DNA of 64,000 nucleotides from Natrinema amylolyticum (GCF_020515625.1 NZ_JAIWPJ010000005.1:1-64000), one strand, 5' to 3'. Positions 1 through 9,021 are shown, numbered from the stretch's first letter. Notes: generated by a model from the letters alone, not told the origin. Translations and numbers: made by a program.

Positions 1-56
1 TTCGATGACGCTGGTCGGATGACCAAGCGGGCGTCACCGAACTACCAAGGCTAACA

Positions 57-215
57 TCAGATCCCATCTGTACGGCGGACCGCAGGGGTGGAATCCTCAT
101 CTCTTGCGGATGTATTCGTACTCCCTCCGGGGTACATAACCCCTTTGGATCGGAACCATCCAGATTGACGGAGCGAGTTGAACGCCCCGTCGATCACGTC
201 TTCTTTCGCGTTCAT
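57..215 (-). CDS. Possible small protein of 52 aa (doubtful)
   Basis: An open frame on the minus strand would encode 52 residues starting MNAKEDVIDGAF. It could be extended upstream to an ATG at 311. A TATA-like TTATATG (about 233-239) lies roughly 21 nt before the 215 start, which would suit a leaderless transcript. I recognise no family. Codon use is only partly like the neighbours: the first third is GC3-rich, the rest is not. It may be a remnant or chance frame. Confidence 0.22.
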   Translation of the reverse strand: MNAKEDVIDGAFNSLRQSGWFRSKGVMYPGGSTNTSARDEDSTPAVRRTDGI

Positions 216-739
216 ATCCAACGACCCTCGTACATATAAGGGCATCGGATCACGTCCAGGCCGGAAATCGCATCCGGCGTGGACTTCCGCGTACTCTGAA
301 ATACGCGCCATATTATATAAGGGCGTCGTATCGTACCGCCAACGGTCGGCGGCAGTCGCGTTGAATCCAAATGCCCTCGAGAGAGACGGAAGCGGACCGA
401 CCGTTCTCGTCGCGAGGGTGGATATGATGCCTACCTCCGTGCCGGGTCGCGGCCGGAGGGAACGTGACGGAGTGCGCCACGTCGTTCGCATTACTGTCGA
501 AGGCCGGGTGAACAGATAAGGCCGTCGTCTCGGACGCACATTGCTCTCCGTTGGGCATTCACGAGGGAGACGGAGTCCCACGGGACCGAGGTGAGGCGAC
601 GAGAGCTGGCAGACTGCGGGTATTCGGCACAAACACGTCGATCGAGTCCGAATCACCGCGCGACGAGCCGGCCGCGTCCGATTACGACACCGACTCATGG
701 AGCGTGGTCTCTTTTGTCAGTAGCCGACGGACACGTGGT
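216..739. other. Intergenic stretch with two TATA-like copies, no supported gene
   Basis: No convincing gene is seen here. Two similar segments about 80 bp apart (around 226-250 and 305-335) each carry a TATATAAGGGC-like core, so the area may hold duplicated promoter-like sequence. Third-position GC bias is weak in all frames compared with the flanking genes. A short T-rich run near 709-716 lies about 27 nt before the 740 start and may be the promoter of the lipoprotein gene. Confidence 0.4.
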
Positions 740-2047
740 ATGGGCGAGCGACCAGCATGCGATGGGCGCGGGCGGAGTTCGGAAGCGAGTACGGACCCGA
801 CCGATCCGTTTGCGAACGGCGTCGATCGGCGGCGACTGTTGGAGTCGTCCGCGGCCGTGGGTGCGACGGTTTCCGTAGGGGGCTGTCTCTCGCAGGAAAG
901 TACCGAGCGCGCACCGACGATGTTCGTGTTCAACAACGGCGACCGAACGGTGAGCGTCATCGACGCCGAGACGGACGAACACCTCGAGAGCCCGTTCGTC
1001 GATACGACGGCGTCGTTTCCCGCCAATCAGTACGGAACGAGCGCCGACTCGGAGTACGACGTGCTCTGGCTCAACGTCAGCGGGGGCGTTCGCGCGCTCG
1101 ATCAGCACACGCTCGAGGAGATCGACAGCGTCGAGACGGGCTACGGGCCGAACTATCCGAACCTGACGCCGGACGAAGAGCACCTGCTGGTCGCGTCGGG
1201 CGGGACGACGACGCTCGATCCCGATCCGAACGAGCCCGAGACGCACGCGATCGTTCGGATCGATGCCGATCGTGAGAGCGACGAGTTCGGGGAGGTGACC
1301 GGCGAGATCGAGACCGAGTACACGGGACCCTGCGATGCGACGCTCGGGCCGGACGGCGAGTACGTCTTCGTGCCGGAAATCGCGAACGAGACGCTGGCCG
1401 TCGCGTCAGTCGATCCGTTCGAGGTCGTCGCGCGGATCGACGTCGGCGAGCCCGCCGGTGACGGGAAGGTCTTGCCGTTCATGGGAACGGCCTCGTTCGG
1501 GGGAGACACCCTGATCGTCGAGAATGGCGAGGGCGAGCTCGGATCCGATCCAGCAGTGCCACGCGAGGGGTCCGAGAGCATCTGGGACGTTTCGGATCCG
1601 ACGGAACCGGTCGAGCGCGATCGGATCACCCGCGACGACGGACTCCCGGCAGCGCCGATTACGAGCGAGATCGCTCCCGACGGGGAGACGGCGTACCTCT
1701 TCACCCCGGACGCCGAGAGCGTGACGGTGGTCGACTGCGAGGCCGGCGCGATCGAGGACGAACTCGACGTCGGCGGGCGGTCGATATCGGGCGCGTGGGG
1801 GCCGTTTCGCGAGAAGCTGTACGTTCCGGTACAGACGGCGAACCACGTTGCGGTCATCGACCACGCTCAGCAGGAGATCGCGACGACGATCGATGCGGGC
1901 GAATCACCGACGGGTGCGGTCGCCGGAACCGTCCGTCCGGACACGGACGCGAGCCAACGACTCCTCGGGTCGCTCTCGACGCTCGGCGTCGACGTCGGCG
2001 ACCAGGAGATGGCCTTCTGTCCGGACGGCAACTGTTACTGCGGCTGA
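740..2047 (+). CDS. YncE/YVTN-type beta-propeller lipoprotein
   Basis: The 435-aa product begins with an acidic leader, Arg-Arg-Arg near residues 30-32, a hydrophobic stretch and a lipobox Gly-Gly-Cys (Cys49), so it is probably Tat-exported and lipid-anchored outside the membrane. The rest has repeating units such as VSVIDAETDEHLES, VTVVDCEAGAIEDEL and VAVIDHAQQEIATTID, typical of YVTN beta-propellers. The extreme C-terminus carries three cysteines (CPDGNCYCG), unusual for the family. I chose ATG 740 over the longer frame from 551 because the extension is low quality and would bury the signal. The substrate or partner is unknown; surface binding or metal binding are possibilities. It converges with the next gene. 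Confidence 0.75.
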   Translation: MGERPACDGRGRSSEASTDPTDPFANGVDRRRLLESSAAVGATVSVGGCLSQESTERAPTMFVFNNGDRTVSVIDAETDEHLESPFVDTTASFPANQYGTSADSEYDVLWLNVSGGVRALDQHTLEEIDSVETGYGPNYPNLTPDEEHLLVASGGTTTLDPDPNEPETHAIVRIDADRESDEFGEVTGEIETEYTGPCDATLGPDGEYVFVPEIANETLAVASVDPFEVVARIDVGEPAGDGKVLPFMGTASFGGDTLIVENGEGELGSDPAVPREGSESIWDVSDPTEPVERDRITRDDGLPAAPITSEIAPDGETAYLFTPDAESVTVVDCEAGAIEDELDVGGRSISGAWGPFREKLYVPVQTANHVAVIDHAQQEIATTIDAGESPTGAVAGTVRPDTDASQRLLGSLSTLGVDVGDQEMAFCPDGNCYCG

Positions 2048-2071
2048 GTATCGACGGGAAGGAGTCGGGAC

Positions 2072-2701
2072 CTACCGTCGGTTCGGGTCGTTCTGATTTG
2101 AGGCGGTATCCCGTTCCAGCACTGCGGTGACCGCTCGAGCGCTCGCTCGCAGACACTCTCGGAGGACGGGAGCGCCGTCGAGAAGCCAGACGAGCATCGC
2201 AAGCCCGGCGAGTCCGACCTGTATCCAGAGGTACGTCGAGAGCTCACCGGCGAGGATGGTACTCGCGTAGCGACCGACCAGCATGAAAAACACGTCGAGG
2301 ACGTCGGGGCCGGGTGGCTGGCCCTCGACGGGTGAGACGGGCCAGAGCATGATCTCGATGAGGAGAGCGTCCTGTCGGAACACGGAATCCACGACATCGG
2401 CGACGGGATGCGACAGGTAGCCGACTCCGAACGCGAGGCCGGCCAGCGGTCGATCGGCCGCGCGTGCGATCGTTCCGACGAAGATTGCCAGCGGCACCGC
2501 GAAAAAGATCGAGTGGCCGATCCCGTAGCCGACGTCGAAGACGCCGTACGTCCACGCGAGGGGTTTGTCGATCAGGTCCGGGAGGACCGACGCGAAGACG
2601 ACGGCGAAGGCGTCGAGCCCACCGGGCGAATCGCGAAAGACGGTGTGACAGAGTAGCGAATACGAGAGATAGGCGACGATCGCGTGTTCCCACGGCCACA
2701 T
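2072..2701 (-). CDS. Membrane-bound metal-dependent hydrolase-like protein (YdjM/DUF457 type)
   Basis: The 209-aa product starts MWPWEHAIVAYL and has several hydrophobic segments. Conserved polar positions for this family are visible: His6, VLPDLIDKP, GIGHSIFF and YLSHPVADVV, which resemble the His/Asp pattern of YdjM-like inner-membrane hydrolases. The substrate is unknown. ATG 2701 is preferred over the frame that opens at 2983 because the upstream part overlaps the promoter of the divergent ABC gene. A TATA-like CATAACTATTC about 29 nt upstream supports a leaderless start. A second family member lies at 9103-10095. Confidence 0.7.
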   Translation of the reverse strand: MWPWEHAIVAYLSYSLLCHTVFRDSPGGLDAFAVVFASVLPDLIDKPLAWTYGVFDVGYGIGHSIFFAVPLAIFVGTIARAADRPLAGLAFGVGYLSHPVADVVDSVFRQDALLIEIMLWPVSPVEGQPPGPDVLDVFFMLVGRYASTILAGELSTYLWIQVGLAGLAMLVWLLDGAPVLRECLRASARAVTAVLERDTASNQNDPNRR

Positions 2702-2958
2702 ACGACGGTGGTGCAGCGGACGCAGAATAGTTATGCAGCGCTTGTCGGCGCTGAACGTGCGCCGGCAGGTCGTTCTCGAGAGCGAGATGGATGCGAGAAC
2801 GTCGCCGATGAAAGGCCGTCTCGGCGAAAATCGGATTACGGGCGGCGTATAGCGGGCGACCACCGAACGGAAACGGCCTCGTCCGAACCGTCGGATCGTC
2901 GCGGATCTCCGTCCAACGGGAGACGGGCCGGGCGACAACGTGACTTCCGACTCACACG

Positions 2959-2963
2959 TATTT
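2959..2963 (+). promoter_or_regulatory. TATA-like element of the drrA-like gene
   Basis: TATTT centred about 27 nt before GTG 2988 fits the usual haloarchaeal leaderless spacing and is the main reason for choosing this start over ATG 2940. Confidence 0.5.
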
Positions 2964-2987
2964 CCCTGTGGTCGCCCTAGCACGACC

Positions 2988-4076
2988 GTGACCGATTACG
3001 CTATCGAGGCCCGCGACGTGGCGGTGACGTACGCGGACGGGACCGAAGCGGTTCGCGGCGTCGAACTCCTCGTAGAGAGCGGAGAGTTCTTCGGCTTTCT
3101 CGGGCCCAACGGCGCGGGAAAGACGACGATGATCAAGACGCTGGTGACGCTGTTGCGGCCGACCGACGGTTCGGTGACGGTCAACGGGTTCGACGTCGTC
3201 GGGGACCCGAGAAGCGTTCGCGCGACGGTCGGATACATGGCCCAGGAGACGAGCATCGATCCGGAGCTGACGGCCCGCGAAAACCTCCGATTCGCCTGTG
3301 ACGCCTACGGGGTAGGGCGATCCCAGCGGGGCGACCGGATCGCCGAACTGCTCGAGCTCGTCGAGCTGACCGACGTCGCGGACAAGGTCGCCGACGACTT
3401 CTCCGGTGGGATGAAAAAGCGCCTCGACGCGGCAACCGCGCTGGTCCATCGGCCGCCGCTGGTCTTCCTGGACGAACCGACGACCGGACTCGACCCGGCG
3501 GCGCGAAACCGCCTCTGGGCGTACTTCCGGCGGATCAACGACGAGGGGACGACCGTCTTCCTGACGACTCAGTACCTCGAGGAGGCCGACCAGCTGTGCG
3601 ACCGGCTGTCGGTCATCCAGAACGGAGCCGTCGTCGCGGAGGGCACGCCCGACGCGCTGAAACGCCGCGTCGGCGGCGAGATCCTCGCGGTCGAACTGGC
3701 GGACGCCGATGAGAGTGACCGGGCCGTCTCGATCGCACGCAAGGAGGGACTGTTCGCGGACGGCGCGGTGATCGAGCCGAGCGAGTCGGGACTGACGGTG
3801 ACCGCGCGCGACGCGCGAACGCGCGGAACGGACTTGCTGGTCGCCCTTCGCGACGCCGACATCGACGTCGTGGGATTCGACGTTCGGGCACCGACGCTCG
3901 ACGACGTGTTCCTCGCGGTGACCGACGAACGGGACGGGGGCGCGTCGGGGACCGAAACCGAACCGGGACCGACCGACGACGCTCGGTCCGGAACGGTCAG
4001 TGACGGCGGGCGTGACTCGAGCGAGCGGTCGGCGAGCGGCACCGGCGATCGGACGGGGAGCGAGGCGGGCCGATGA
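2988..4076 (+). CDS. DrrA-like ABC exporter ATP-binding protein
   Basis: This 362-aa ATPase drives an ABC-2 type exporter. Walker [10 protein letters not shown] is at residues 39-47, the signature FSGGMKKRLD at 138-147 and Walker B LVFLDEP at 158-164. After Walker B comes TTQYLEEADQL, in which the H-loop histidine is replaced by Gln, a known trait of the daunorubicin-resistance (DrrA) branch. The last ~48 residues are a hydrophilic Asp/Gly/Ser-rich tail. The stop overlaps the permease start by 4 bp (ATGA), so the two are co-translated. The exported substrate cannot be predicted; drug or lipid export is a family-based guess. Confidence 0.9.
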   Translation: MTDYAIEARDVAVTYADGTEAVRGVELLVESGEFFGFLGPNGAGKTTMIKTLVTLLRPTDGSVTVNGFDVVGDPRSVRATVGYMAQETSIDPELTARENLRFACDAYGVGRSQRGDRIAELLELVELTDVADKVADDFSGGMKKRLDAATALVHRPPLVFLDEPTTGLDPAARNRLWAYFRRINDEGTTVFLTTQYLEEADQLCDRLSVIQNGAVVAEGTPDALKRRVGGEILAVELADADESDRAVSIARKEGLFADGAVIEPSESGLTVTARDARTRGTDLLVALRDADIDVVGFDVRAPTLDDVFLAVTDERDGGASGTETEPGPTDDARSGTVSDGGRDSSERSASGTGDRTGSEAGR

Positions 4077-4915
4077 GCGCGCCGAGCATCGACCGCCACG
4101 GCGGGAGCTTCGCGAGCGACGTGTGGGTCACGTTCGTCCGGTGGACGATCAAGTCGGTCCGGAACCCGTTCGTGCTGGTCGTCTCGCTCGTCCAGCCGAT
4201 CATCTTCCTCGTCCTGTTCACGCAGGTGTTCGGCGGCGTCGCGACGAGCGCCCTCGAGGGGATCAGCTACGAGACGTACCTCGTGCCGGCGATCGTGATT
4301 CAGGTCGCGCTGGTGGCGGCCGCAACGTCGGGGATCGGGCTGGTCAACGACATCGAGAACGGCATGTTCGAGAAGACGCTGGTGAGTCCGATGAACCGCA
4401 GCGCCGTCTTCTTGGGTAAGACGCTGGCCGAGGTCGTCCGCATCGTCGTTCAGGTCACGATTGTGCTCGTACTGGGCGTGCTGCTCGGTGCCGAGATTTC
4501 GACCGGGGTGGTTGGTGCGGTCGCGATCGTCGGCATTTGCGTCCTGTTTTCGATCTGGTTCACCGCGTTCTCGAACGTCCTCGCCGTGATGACCCGCGAC
4601 GAGGAGTCGACGATCATCGGGGCGAACCTGCTCCAGTTGCCCTTGCTGTTCGTTTCGAGCGCGTTCCTCCCATTGCCTGCGCTGCCGGAATGGATCCGGA
4701 CGGTCGCGACGTTCAACCCGATTACCTACGGCGTCGACGCCGCTCGTGCGGTAATGCTCGGCGAGGACACCATGACGGTCATCGAGATCGCGCGATTCGA
4801 CGGGATGTGGAACACCCTCGCTCCCGCGCTGGCCGTCCTGTCGGGGCTGGCCCTGATCTTCGGATCGGTGGCCGTCTACGCGATCGGCCGTGCGGCGAGC
4901 GCCGACGTGCAGTGA
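4073..4915 (+). CDS. ABC-2 type exporter permease (DrrB-like)
   Basis: The 280-aa protein has six predicted membrane segments and the ABC-2 permease pattern: an amphipathic N-terminus, VSLVQPIIFLVLFTQVF, the EKTLVSPMNRS coupling segment and the C-terminal FNPITYGVDAAR motif that is very typical of DrrB/NodJ-like permeases. It follows the ATPase with a 4-bp overlap and would form the transporter (ATPase dimer plus permease dimer) in the cytoplasmic membrane. The start ATG is fixed by the overlap. Confidence 0.9.
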   Translation: MSAPSIDRHGGSFASDVWVTFVRWTIKSVRNPFVLVVSLVQPIIFLVLFTQVFGGVATSALEGISYETYLVPAIVIQVALVAAATSGIGLVNDIENGMFEKTLVSPMNRSAVFLGKTLAEVVRIVVQVTIVLVLGVLLGAEISTGVVGAVAIVGICVLFSIWFTAFSNVLAVMTRDEESTIIGANLLQLPLLFVSSAFLPLPALPEWIRTVATFNPITYGVDAARAVMLGEDTMTVIEIARFDGMWNTLAPALAVLSGLALIFGSVAVYAIGRAASADVQ

Positions 4916-4984
4916 AGAGTCCGGCGATCGGACCGAACGTGGCGTAACCGACATGATTTAGCGACCGTGGTCGTAGGATAGCAC

Positions 4985-5206
4985 ATGGACCGATCGGGAT
5001 TCGTCAAACTCGCGGTCACCGCGTTCGGACTCGTGGTTTTGAGCTTCTTCGTGCGCGGTACCAGCCGCCTCGTACTCGGAGCGGAAACCGCCGAGTTGCT
5101 GCAGGCACCGCTCGCCGTCGTCGGCTTCGGACTCCTCTGCTATCTCTTCATCAGGGCGACGCTCGACGCCGTCGGGGTCTGGAGCGTCGAAGATCCCGAC
5201 GCGTGA
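4985..5206 (+). CDS. Small two-helix membrane protein, function unknown
   Basis: The 73-aa product has two hydrophobic segments (about residues 8-25 and 40-58) joined by a short polar loop, then an acidic tail ending in EDPDA. A TATA-like GATTTAGC about 28 nt upstream supports this ATG and a leaderless message. It lies just upstream of hisD in the same direction, but hisD has its own T-rich promoter-like element, so an operon is not certain. I do not recognise the family. Confidence 0.6.
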   Translation: MDRSGFVKLAVTAFGLVVLSFFVRGTSRLVLGAETAELLQAPLAVVGFGLLCYLFIRATLDAVGVWSVEDPDA

Positions 5207-5249
5207 GCGGAAGGAAACCGTTTTTCGCCCGCCGCTCGAACACTGACTC

Positions 5250-6548
5250 ATGACAATCGACGTGCAGACGGTCGCCGACCTCGGGCCGGACGACCGCGTC
5301 GCCTTCTTCGAGCGCGACGCCGGTATCGAGTCGGTCAGGGGAAACGTCCAGGAGATCGTCGAGCGGGTTCGAAAGGAGGGTGATGTCGCCGTCCGCGAGT
5401 TCACCAGCGAGTTCGACGACGTCGAGGTCGGCAACCTCGAGATCACCGACGACTGTGAGCGCGCGTACGACGAGATCGACGACGGGATTCGGAACGCGAT
5501 CGAGACGGCCGCGGCGAACGTCCGCGAGTTCCACGAGGCCCAACTCCCCGAGGACTGGCAGCAGGAGTTCGATACGGGTCGAGAGCTCGGCCGTCGGTTT
5601 CGACCGATAGAGCGCGTCGGCGTCTACGTCCCCGGCGGCTCGGCGGCCTACCCCTCGAGTGCGATCATGGGCGTCGTGCCCGCGGTCGTCGCCGGTGTCG
5701 ACCACGTGTCGGTGGTCACGCCGCCGGCGGACGACCTGAATCCGGTGACGCTGGCGGCGATCCACGCGGCGGGCGCGGACGCGGTCTACAGCGTCGGCGG
5801 CGCACAGGCGATCTCGGCGCTGGCCTACGGGACGGAGACGGTCACTAACGTCCAGAAGATCGTCGGCCCCGGCAACAAGTGGGTAACTGCGGCCAAAGCC
5901 GAGGTCCGGGGCGACGTCGAGATCGATTTCCTCGCGGGACCGAGCGAAGTGGTCGTGGTGGCCGACGAGAGCGCGGACCCCGACCTCGTTGCCGCGGAAC
6001 TCGTCGCGCAGGCGGAACACGATCCCAACGCCTCGGTGGTGGCCGTCACCGACGACGAAGACACCGCCGACGCGGTGGCCGCAGCCGTCGACGAGCAGGC
6101 CAACGCACGCGAGCGCGAAGACGTGATTCGAGATGCGCTCGGGAACGACGCGAGCGGCGTCCTCTGTGCTCGCTCGATGAGCGAGGCGATCCTCTTCACC
6201 GAGGAGTACGCCCCCGAACACCTCTCGATCATCGCCGAGGACGACGAATCGCTCCTCGAGCGCATCGACAGCGCCGGTAGCGTCTTCCTCGGTCCGAACA
6301 CCCCGGTCGCTGCGGGCGACTACGCCAGCGGGACTAACCACGTCCTCCCGACAAACGGTGGCGCGCGCGCGACCGGCGGGCTCGCCGTCGAGACGTTCCT
6401 CCGATCGACGACGGTCCAGCGGCTCTCCGGCCAGGGTCTCGCTGACTTGGGCAAGACGATCACTACGCTCGCGGAGGCCGAAGGGCTCGAGGCCCACGCC
6501 GAGAGCGTCCGACTCCGACTCGAGGACGACGCGAATCGGGACGAATAG
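5250..6548 (+). CDS. hisD: Histidinol dehydrogenase
   Basis: HisD catalyses the last two steps of histidine synthesis, oxidising L-histidinol via histidinal to histidine with NAD and zinc. The 432-aa length is normal. Family landmarks are clear: VGVYVPGGSAAYPS, the VYSVGGAQAISALAYGT segment, the zinc-ligand region VAQAEHDP, the catalytic Glu-His in EEYAPEHLSII, and GDYASGTNHVLPT. A final His in the C-terminal helix (EGLEAHAESVR) matches the third metal-ligand position. No other his genes are adjacent, consistent with scattered his genes in haloarchaea. TTTTTC about 27 nt before the ATG is a likely promoter. Confidence 0.96.
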   Translation: MTIDVQTVADLGPDDRVAFFERDAGIESVRGNVQEIVERVRKEGDVAVREFTSEFDDVEVGNLEITDDCERAYDEIDDGIRNAIETAAANVREFHEAQLPEDWQQEFDTGRELGRRFRPIERVGVYVPGGSAAYPSSAIMGVVPAVVAGVDHVSVVTPPADDLNPVTLAAIHAAGADAVYSVGGAQAISALAYGTETVTNVQKIVGPGNKWVTAAKAEVRGDVEIDFLAGPSEVVVVADESADPDLVAAELVAQAEHDPNASVVAVTDDEDTADAVAAAVDEQANAREREDVIRDALGNDASGVLCARSMSEAILFTEEYAPEHLSIIAEDDESLLERIDSAGSVFLGPNTPVAAGDYASGTNHVLPTNGGARATGGLAVETFLRSTTVQRLSGQGLADLGKTITTLAEAEGLEAHAESVRLRLEDDANRDE

Positions 6549-6632
6549 CCATCGGTAACGTGTCTAACGCGGTTTCAGTAAACGGAATCGCAGACTGGTT
6601 TTACGTAGCTGGAGGCCGGAGTAGTGACCGAG

Positions 6633-6842
6633 ATGGAACCGCGTGTCGATCCGATGGACGGGCGCGTCCTCGAGCGCAACTACGATTACGCACAGCGGAA
6701 CGTGCGGCTCCTCTCGATGTGGTACGACTGTGAGCTCGAGCGGATGCTCGAACTGCTGGCGAAACACGACATCGAGCTCTCTCGGAACGACGAGCGGCAG
6801 TTCGGAACGTGCTACCGGTCGCTCCGGCGTGCGAACTGCTAG
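6633..6842 (+). CDS. Small conserved haloarchaeal-type protein, function unknown
   Basis: The product is 69 aa from ATG 6633 (72 aa if GTG 6624 is used). It is charged and helical with no membrane segment; the C-terminus is rich in Arg and ends in Cys. TTTTAC at about 6599-6604 places a transcript start near 6628, so ATG 6633 is preferred. It sits between hisD and the IscA-like gene in the same direction. I do not recognise a domain. Confidence 0.55.
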   Translation: MEPRVDPMDGRVLERNYDYAQRNVRLLSMWYDCELERMLELLAKHDIELSRNDERQFGTCYRSLRRANC

Positions 6843-6943
6843 ACGGGTCGGTACTGCACGAGGCCGTACGTAACCGAATTCGGCTAGTTCGGTTGTGCGG
6901 GAATGGCGTCACAGTTAACATCGTTGCGCCGGAATGGAGTGGT

Positions 6944-7318
6944 ATGAGCACGGATAGTATGGATGGCGGGGAGGCGGAGACGCGCCCGAAGATCGAAGTG
7001 ACCGAAGAGGCGGCCGACCAGGCGCTCTCCCTCCTCGAGGGCGAGGATCTGGACGTGACGGAAGCCGGCCTTCGGCTGTTCGTCCAGCAGGGCGGTTGTG
7101 CCGGTCTCTCCTACGGAATGCGATTCGACGACGCGCCGGACGAGGACGACACGATCTACGAACACCACGATCTGCGCGTGTTCGTCGATCCGGCGAGCCT
7201 GAAGTACATCGAGGGCAGCGTCCTCGACTACGAGGACGGGTTGCAGGCCGAAGGCTTCCACGTGGACAATCCGAACGTCGTCAGCGAGTGCGGCTGTGGC
7301 GAGTCGTTCCGAACGTAA
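6944..7318 (+). CDS. HesB/IscA-type iron-sulfur cluster carrier
   Basis: A-type carriers hold and pass iron-sulfur clusters to target enzymes. The 124-aa product has the three conserved cysteines: Cys52 in QQGGCAGLSYG and Cys116/Cys118 in ECGCGES near the C-terminus. An acidic N-terminal leader of about 15 residues precedes the domain. ATG 6944 is supported by a TATA-like AGTTAAC about 28 nt upstream; an in-frame ATG at 6959 is a possible alternative. A T5 run shortly after the stop (about 7354) could terminate transcription. Other Fe-S helpers in the window are the NifU-like and BolA genes near 53.5 kb. Confidence 0.92.
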   Translation: MSTDSMDGGEAETRPKIEVTEEAADQALSLLEGEDLDVTEAGLRLFVQQGGCAGLSYGMRFDDAPDEDDTIYEHHDLRVFVDPASLKYIEGSVLDYEDGLQAEGFHVDNPNVVSECGCGESFRT

Positions 7319-7461
7319 TCGGGTTCGGCCACACCGCGTTTCGTACCGCTCCCCTTTTTCACGTTTTGACTCGCGACTGGCGACCGACAGTCGGTGGTCT
7401 GGTGACTCTCTCAAAGAAGGGACGATCACGAGCGGCAAGCCAGAACCGTCGCTCCGATCGG

Positions 7462-7662
7462 TTACTCCTCGAGTTCGAAGGCGACGGTGACTTCGGCCTG
7501 GTACTCCCGGTCGTCCGCACTAGCGACTTCCACGCCGAGTTCGTCGACCTCGATCCACTGGACGTTCTGAAGAGTCGCTTCTGCGCGGTCGATGGCGTCG
7601 TCGGCCGCGGCGTCGAAGCTTTCGGGACTGGTGCCGATGAGCGTTATCTTCTTGAAGACCAT
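7462..7662 (-). CDS. Dodecin (flavin-binding dodecamer)
   Basis: Dodecin stores riboflavin-type flavins in a hollow 12-mer in the cytoplasm. The 66-aa product (starts [12 protein letters not shown], contains [11 protein letters not shown] and ends TVAFELEE) matches the family in length and in its conserved Trp-containing strand. The start at 7662 is fixed by the family N-terminus; longer frames run into unrelated sequence. A TATA-like TTTTACG lies about 31 nt upstream. The gene converges with the IscA-like gene. Confidence 0.93.
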   Translation of the reverse strand: MVFKKITLIGTSPESFDAAADDAIDRAEATLQNVQWIEVDELGVEVASADDREYQAEVTVAFELEE

Positions 7663-7748
7663 GGCGTCAGCGTCTACACCCCGTAGCGACGTAAAACACG
7701 GCGTCCGTTCAGGGAGGAATGAGACTATCGTTACCGATGCCGACCGAC

Positions 7749-8408
7749 TCAATCGTCCCGGGCTTCGAATCGGTCGCGAATCGCGCCCTGGACGTCGGAG
7801 AGATAGGCACCGCCCCACAGCGCGACGAGCAGGCCGCCGATCGAGTTGAAGACGAAGTCGAGCATCGTGTCGCCGAGGCCGTACTGGGTGAGGACGGCCC
7901 TGATACCCAGTGCCTGAGCAGAGAGGGCGATGGCGAACTCGAGGATCTCCCAGAGGACGCCGAAGGCGATGACGAACAGGAGGATGAACACGGCGACGAA
8001 CTTCCGCGGGAGGTGGACGCCCTCGGCGTGTTCGTCGAACGCGCGGACGGTGGCGTACCCGACGCCGGCGACCAGCGACGCCGACAGCGCGTGGGTCATG
8101 TGGTCCCACCACCAGACCTGACTGTAGAGCGTTCTGGTGGCTCCCGGAAGCCCGACGGTACCGAACGCGTGGAGGAAGACGGCGGTGGTAATCCACAGTG
8201 TGAGCCGCGGGTCCATCGGAATCTCGTAGTCGCGCTCGAGGATCGGGGGGAGTTGGGTCACGATCAGTGCGACCCCGGTGTTGATGACGATACCGCCGTT
8301 GCCGCGCTCGATACCGACGAACAGCATGCCGATCAGGCCGATCTCCATGAGATAGGTGAGCTGGCGCTGGCGATGCCGAGAGGGCAATCGGCTCGCGAGG
8401 TTACGCAT
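7749..8408 (-). CDS. Multi-pass membrane protein, possibly DUF2238-like
   Basis: The 219-aa product has about six hydrophobic segments. Polar residues within the membrane region include the cluster [13 protein letters not shown] and [11 protein letters not shown], with the pattern of DUF2238 (YjdF-like) proteins of unknown function. The start at 8408 overlaps the end of the upstream gene by 8 bp, so the two are co-transcribed and probably co-translated. Its C-terminal segment ([13 protein letters not shown]) resembles one in the partner protein (see findings). Biochemical role unknown. Confidence 0.7.
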   Translation of the reverse strand: MRNLASRLPSRHRQRQLTYLMEIGLIGMLFVGIERGNGGIVINTGVALIVTQLPPILERDYEIPMDPRLTLWITTAVFLHAFGTVGLPGATRTLYSQVWWWDHMTHALSASLVAGVGYATVRAFDEHAEGVHLPRKFVAVFILLFVIAFGVLWEILEFAIALSAQALGIRAVLTQYGLGDTMLDFVFNSIGGLLVALWGGAYLSDVQGAIRDRFEARDD

Positions 8409-9021
8409 CGTCCACCTCGGCGACCGACTGGACCTCCTCGGGGAGGCGCTGTTCGGGGCGGGCGAGCCGTCTAAAGTAGAGTTCGAAGACGACGCCGGCA
8501 CCGAGACCGGCGACGGCGGAGTAGACGAACTCCCACATCACCTCGTCGTGGTCGGACAGAAACGGGACACCCAGCAGCTGAGCGGCACTCCATCTGAGCA
8601 GCGCCCACAATCCCGCTGCGGCCATCGTCGCGACGACGACGAGGACGACGGCGAAGCTGGGAGTCATCCCGACTGACGTAAACGACTGCAGTTCGACGGC
8701 GAGAACGAGCGCGATGGCCGCGACCGAGAGGTAAGCCGCGAAGTGACCGGTCAGTCGGTCCGCACCGACGGCCATCCCGAGCACGGGCAGGGCCGCCAAG
8801 AGCAGGACCTCCCAGGGAAGCATCACGAACGCCGATCGAAAGGCGATCGGGGGGAGCAACGCCAGCGCCACGAGTACCGCGGCGAACGTCGCCCACAGGA
8901 ACCCGCTGCCGGTCAGGAGTTCGCTGACGCCGATGGCCGCGATCGCGGCGACCAGTACCCACGCGATCGCCGCGTTGGTCCGGCCGTCAGCGATCAGTTC
9001 CTCGAGTGAAGGCTGAGACAC
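8401..9021 (-). CDS. Multi-pass membrane protein, operon partner
   Basis: The 206-aa product has about six hydrophobic segments after an N-terminal helix MSQPSLEELIADG. Its last membrane segment (VMWEFVYSAVAGLGAG) resembles the same region of the downstream protein, suggesting that the two are distant relatives acting as a pair. The start is GTG 9021. No catalytic motif is recognised, so the function is unknown. A transporter or membrane sensor cannot be excluded. Confidence 0.65.
   Translation of the reverse strand: MSQPSLEELIADGRTNAAIAWVLVAAIAAIGVSELLTGSGFLWATFAAVLVALALLPPIAFRSAFVMLPWEVLLLAALPVLGMAVGADRLTGHFAAYLSVAAIALVLAVELQSFTSVGMTPSFAVVLVVVATMAAAGLWALLRWSAAQLLGVPFLSDHDEVMWEFVYSAVAGLGAGVVFELYFRRLARPEQRLPEEVQSVAEVDDA

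Noticed and set aside
1-54. Possible C-terminal 17 codons of a gene starting before the window
   Set aside because: An open frame ends at 54 (…SPNYQG) but is too short to judge and has no recognisable features.
3569-4954. Long minus-strand frame of 461 codons opposite the drrAB-like genes
   Set aside because: Arg/Asp-rich shadow translation of a GC3-biased gene pair with clear ABC motifs; no family resemblance.
5151-6497. 448-codon minus frame opposite hisD
   Set aside because: Mirror of the hisD codon bias; composition is typical antisense noise and hisD is unmistakable.
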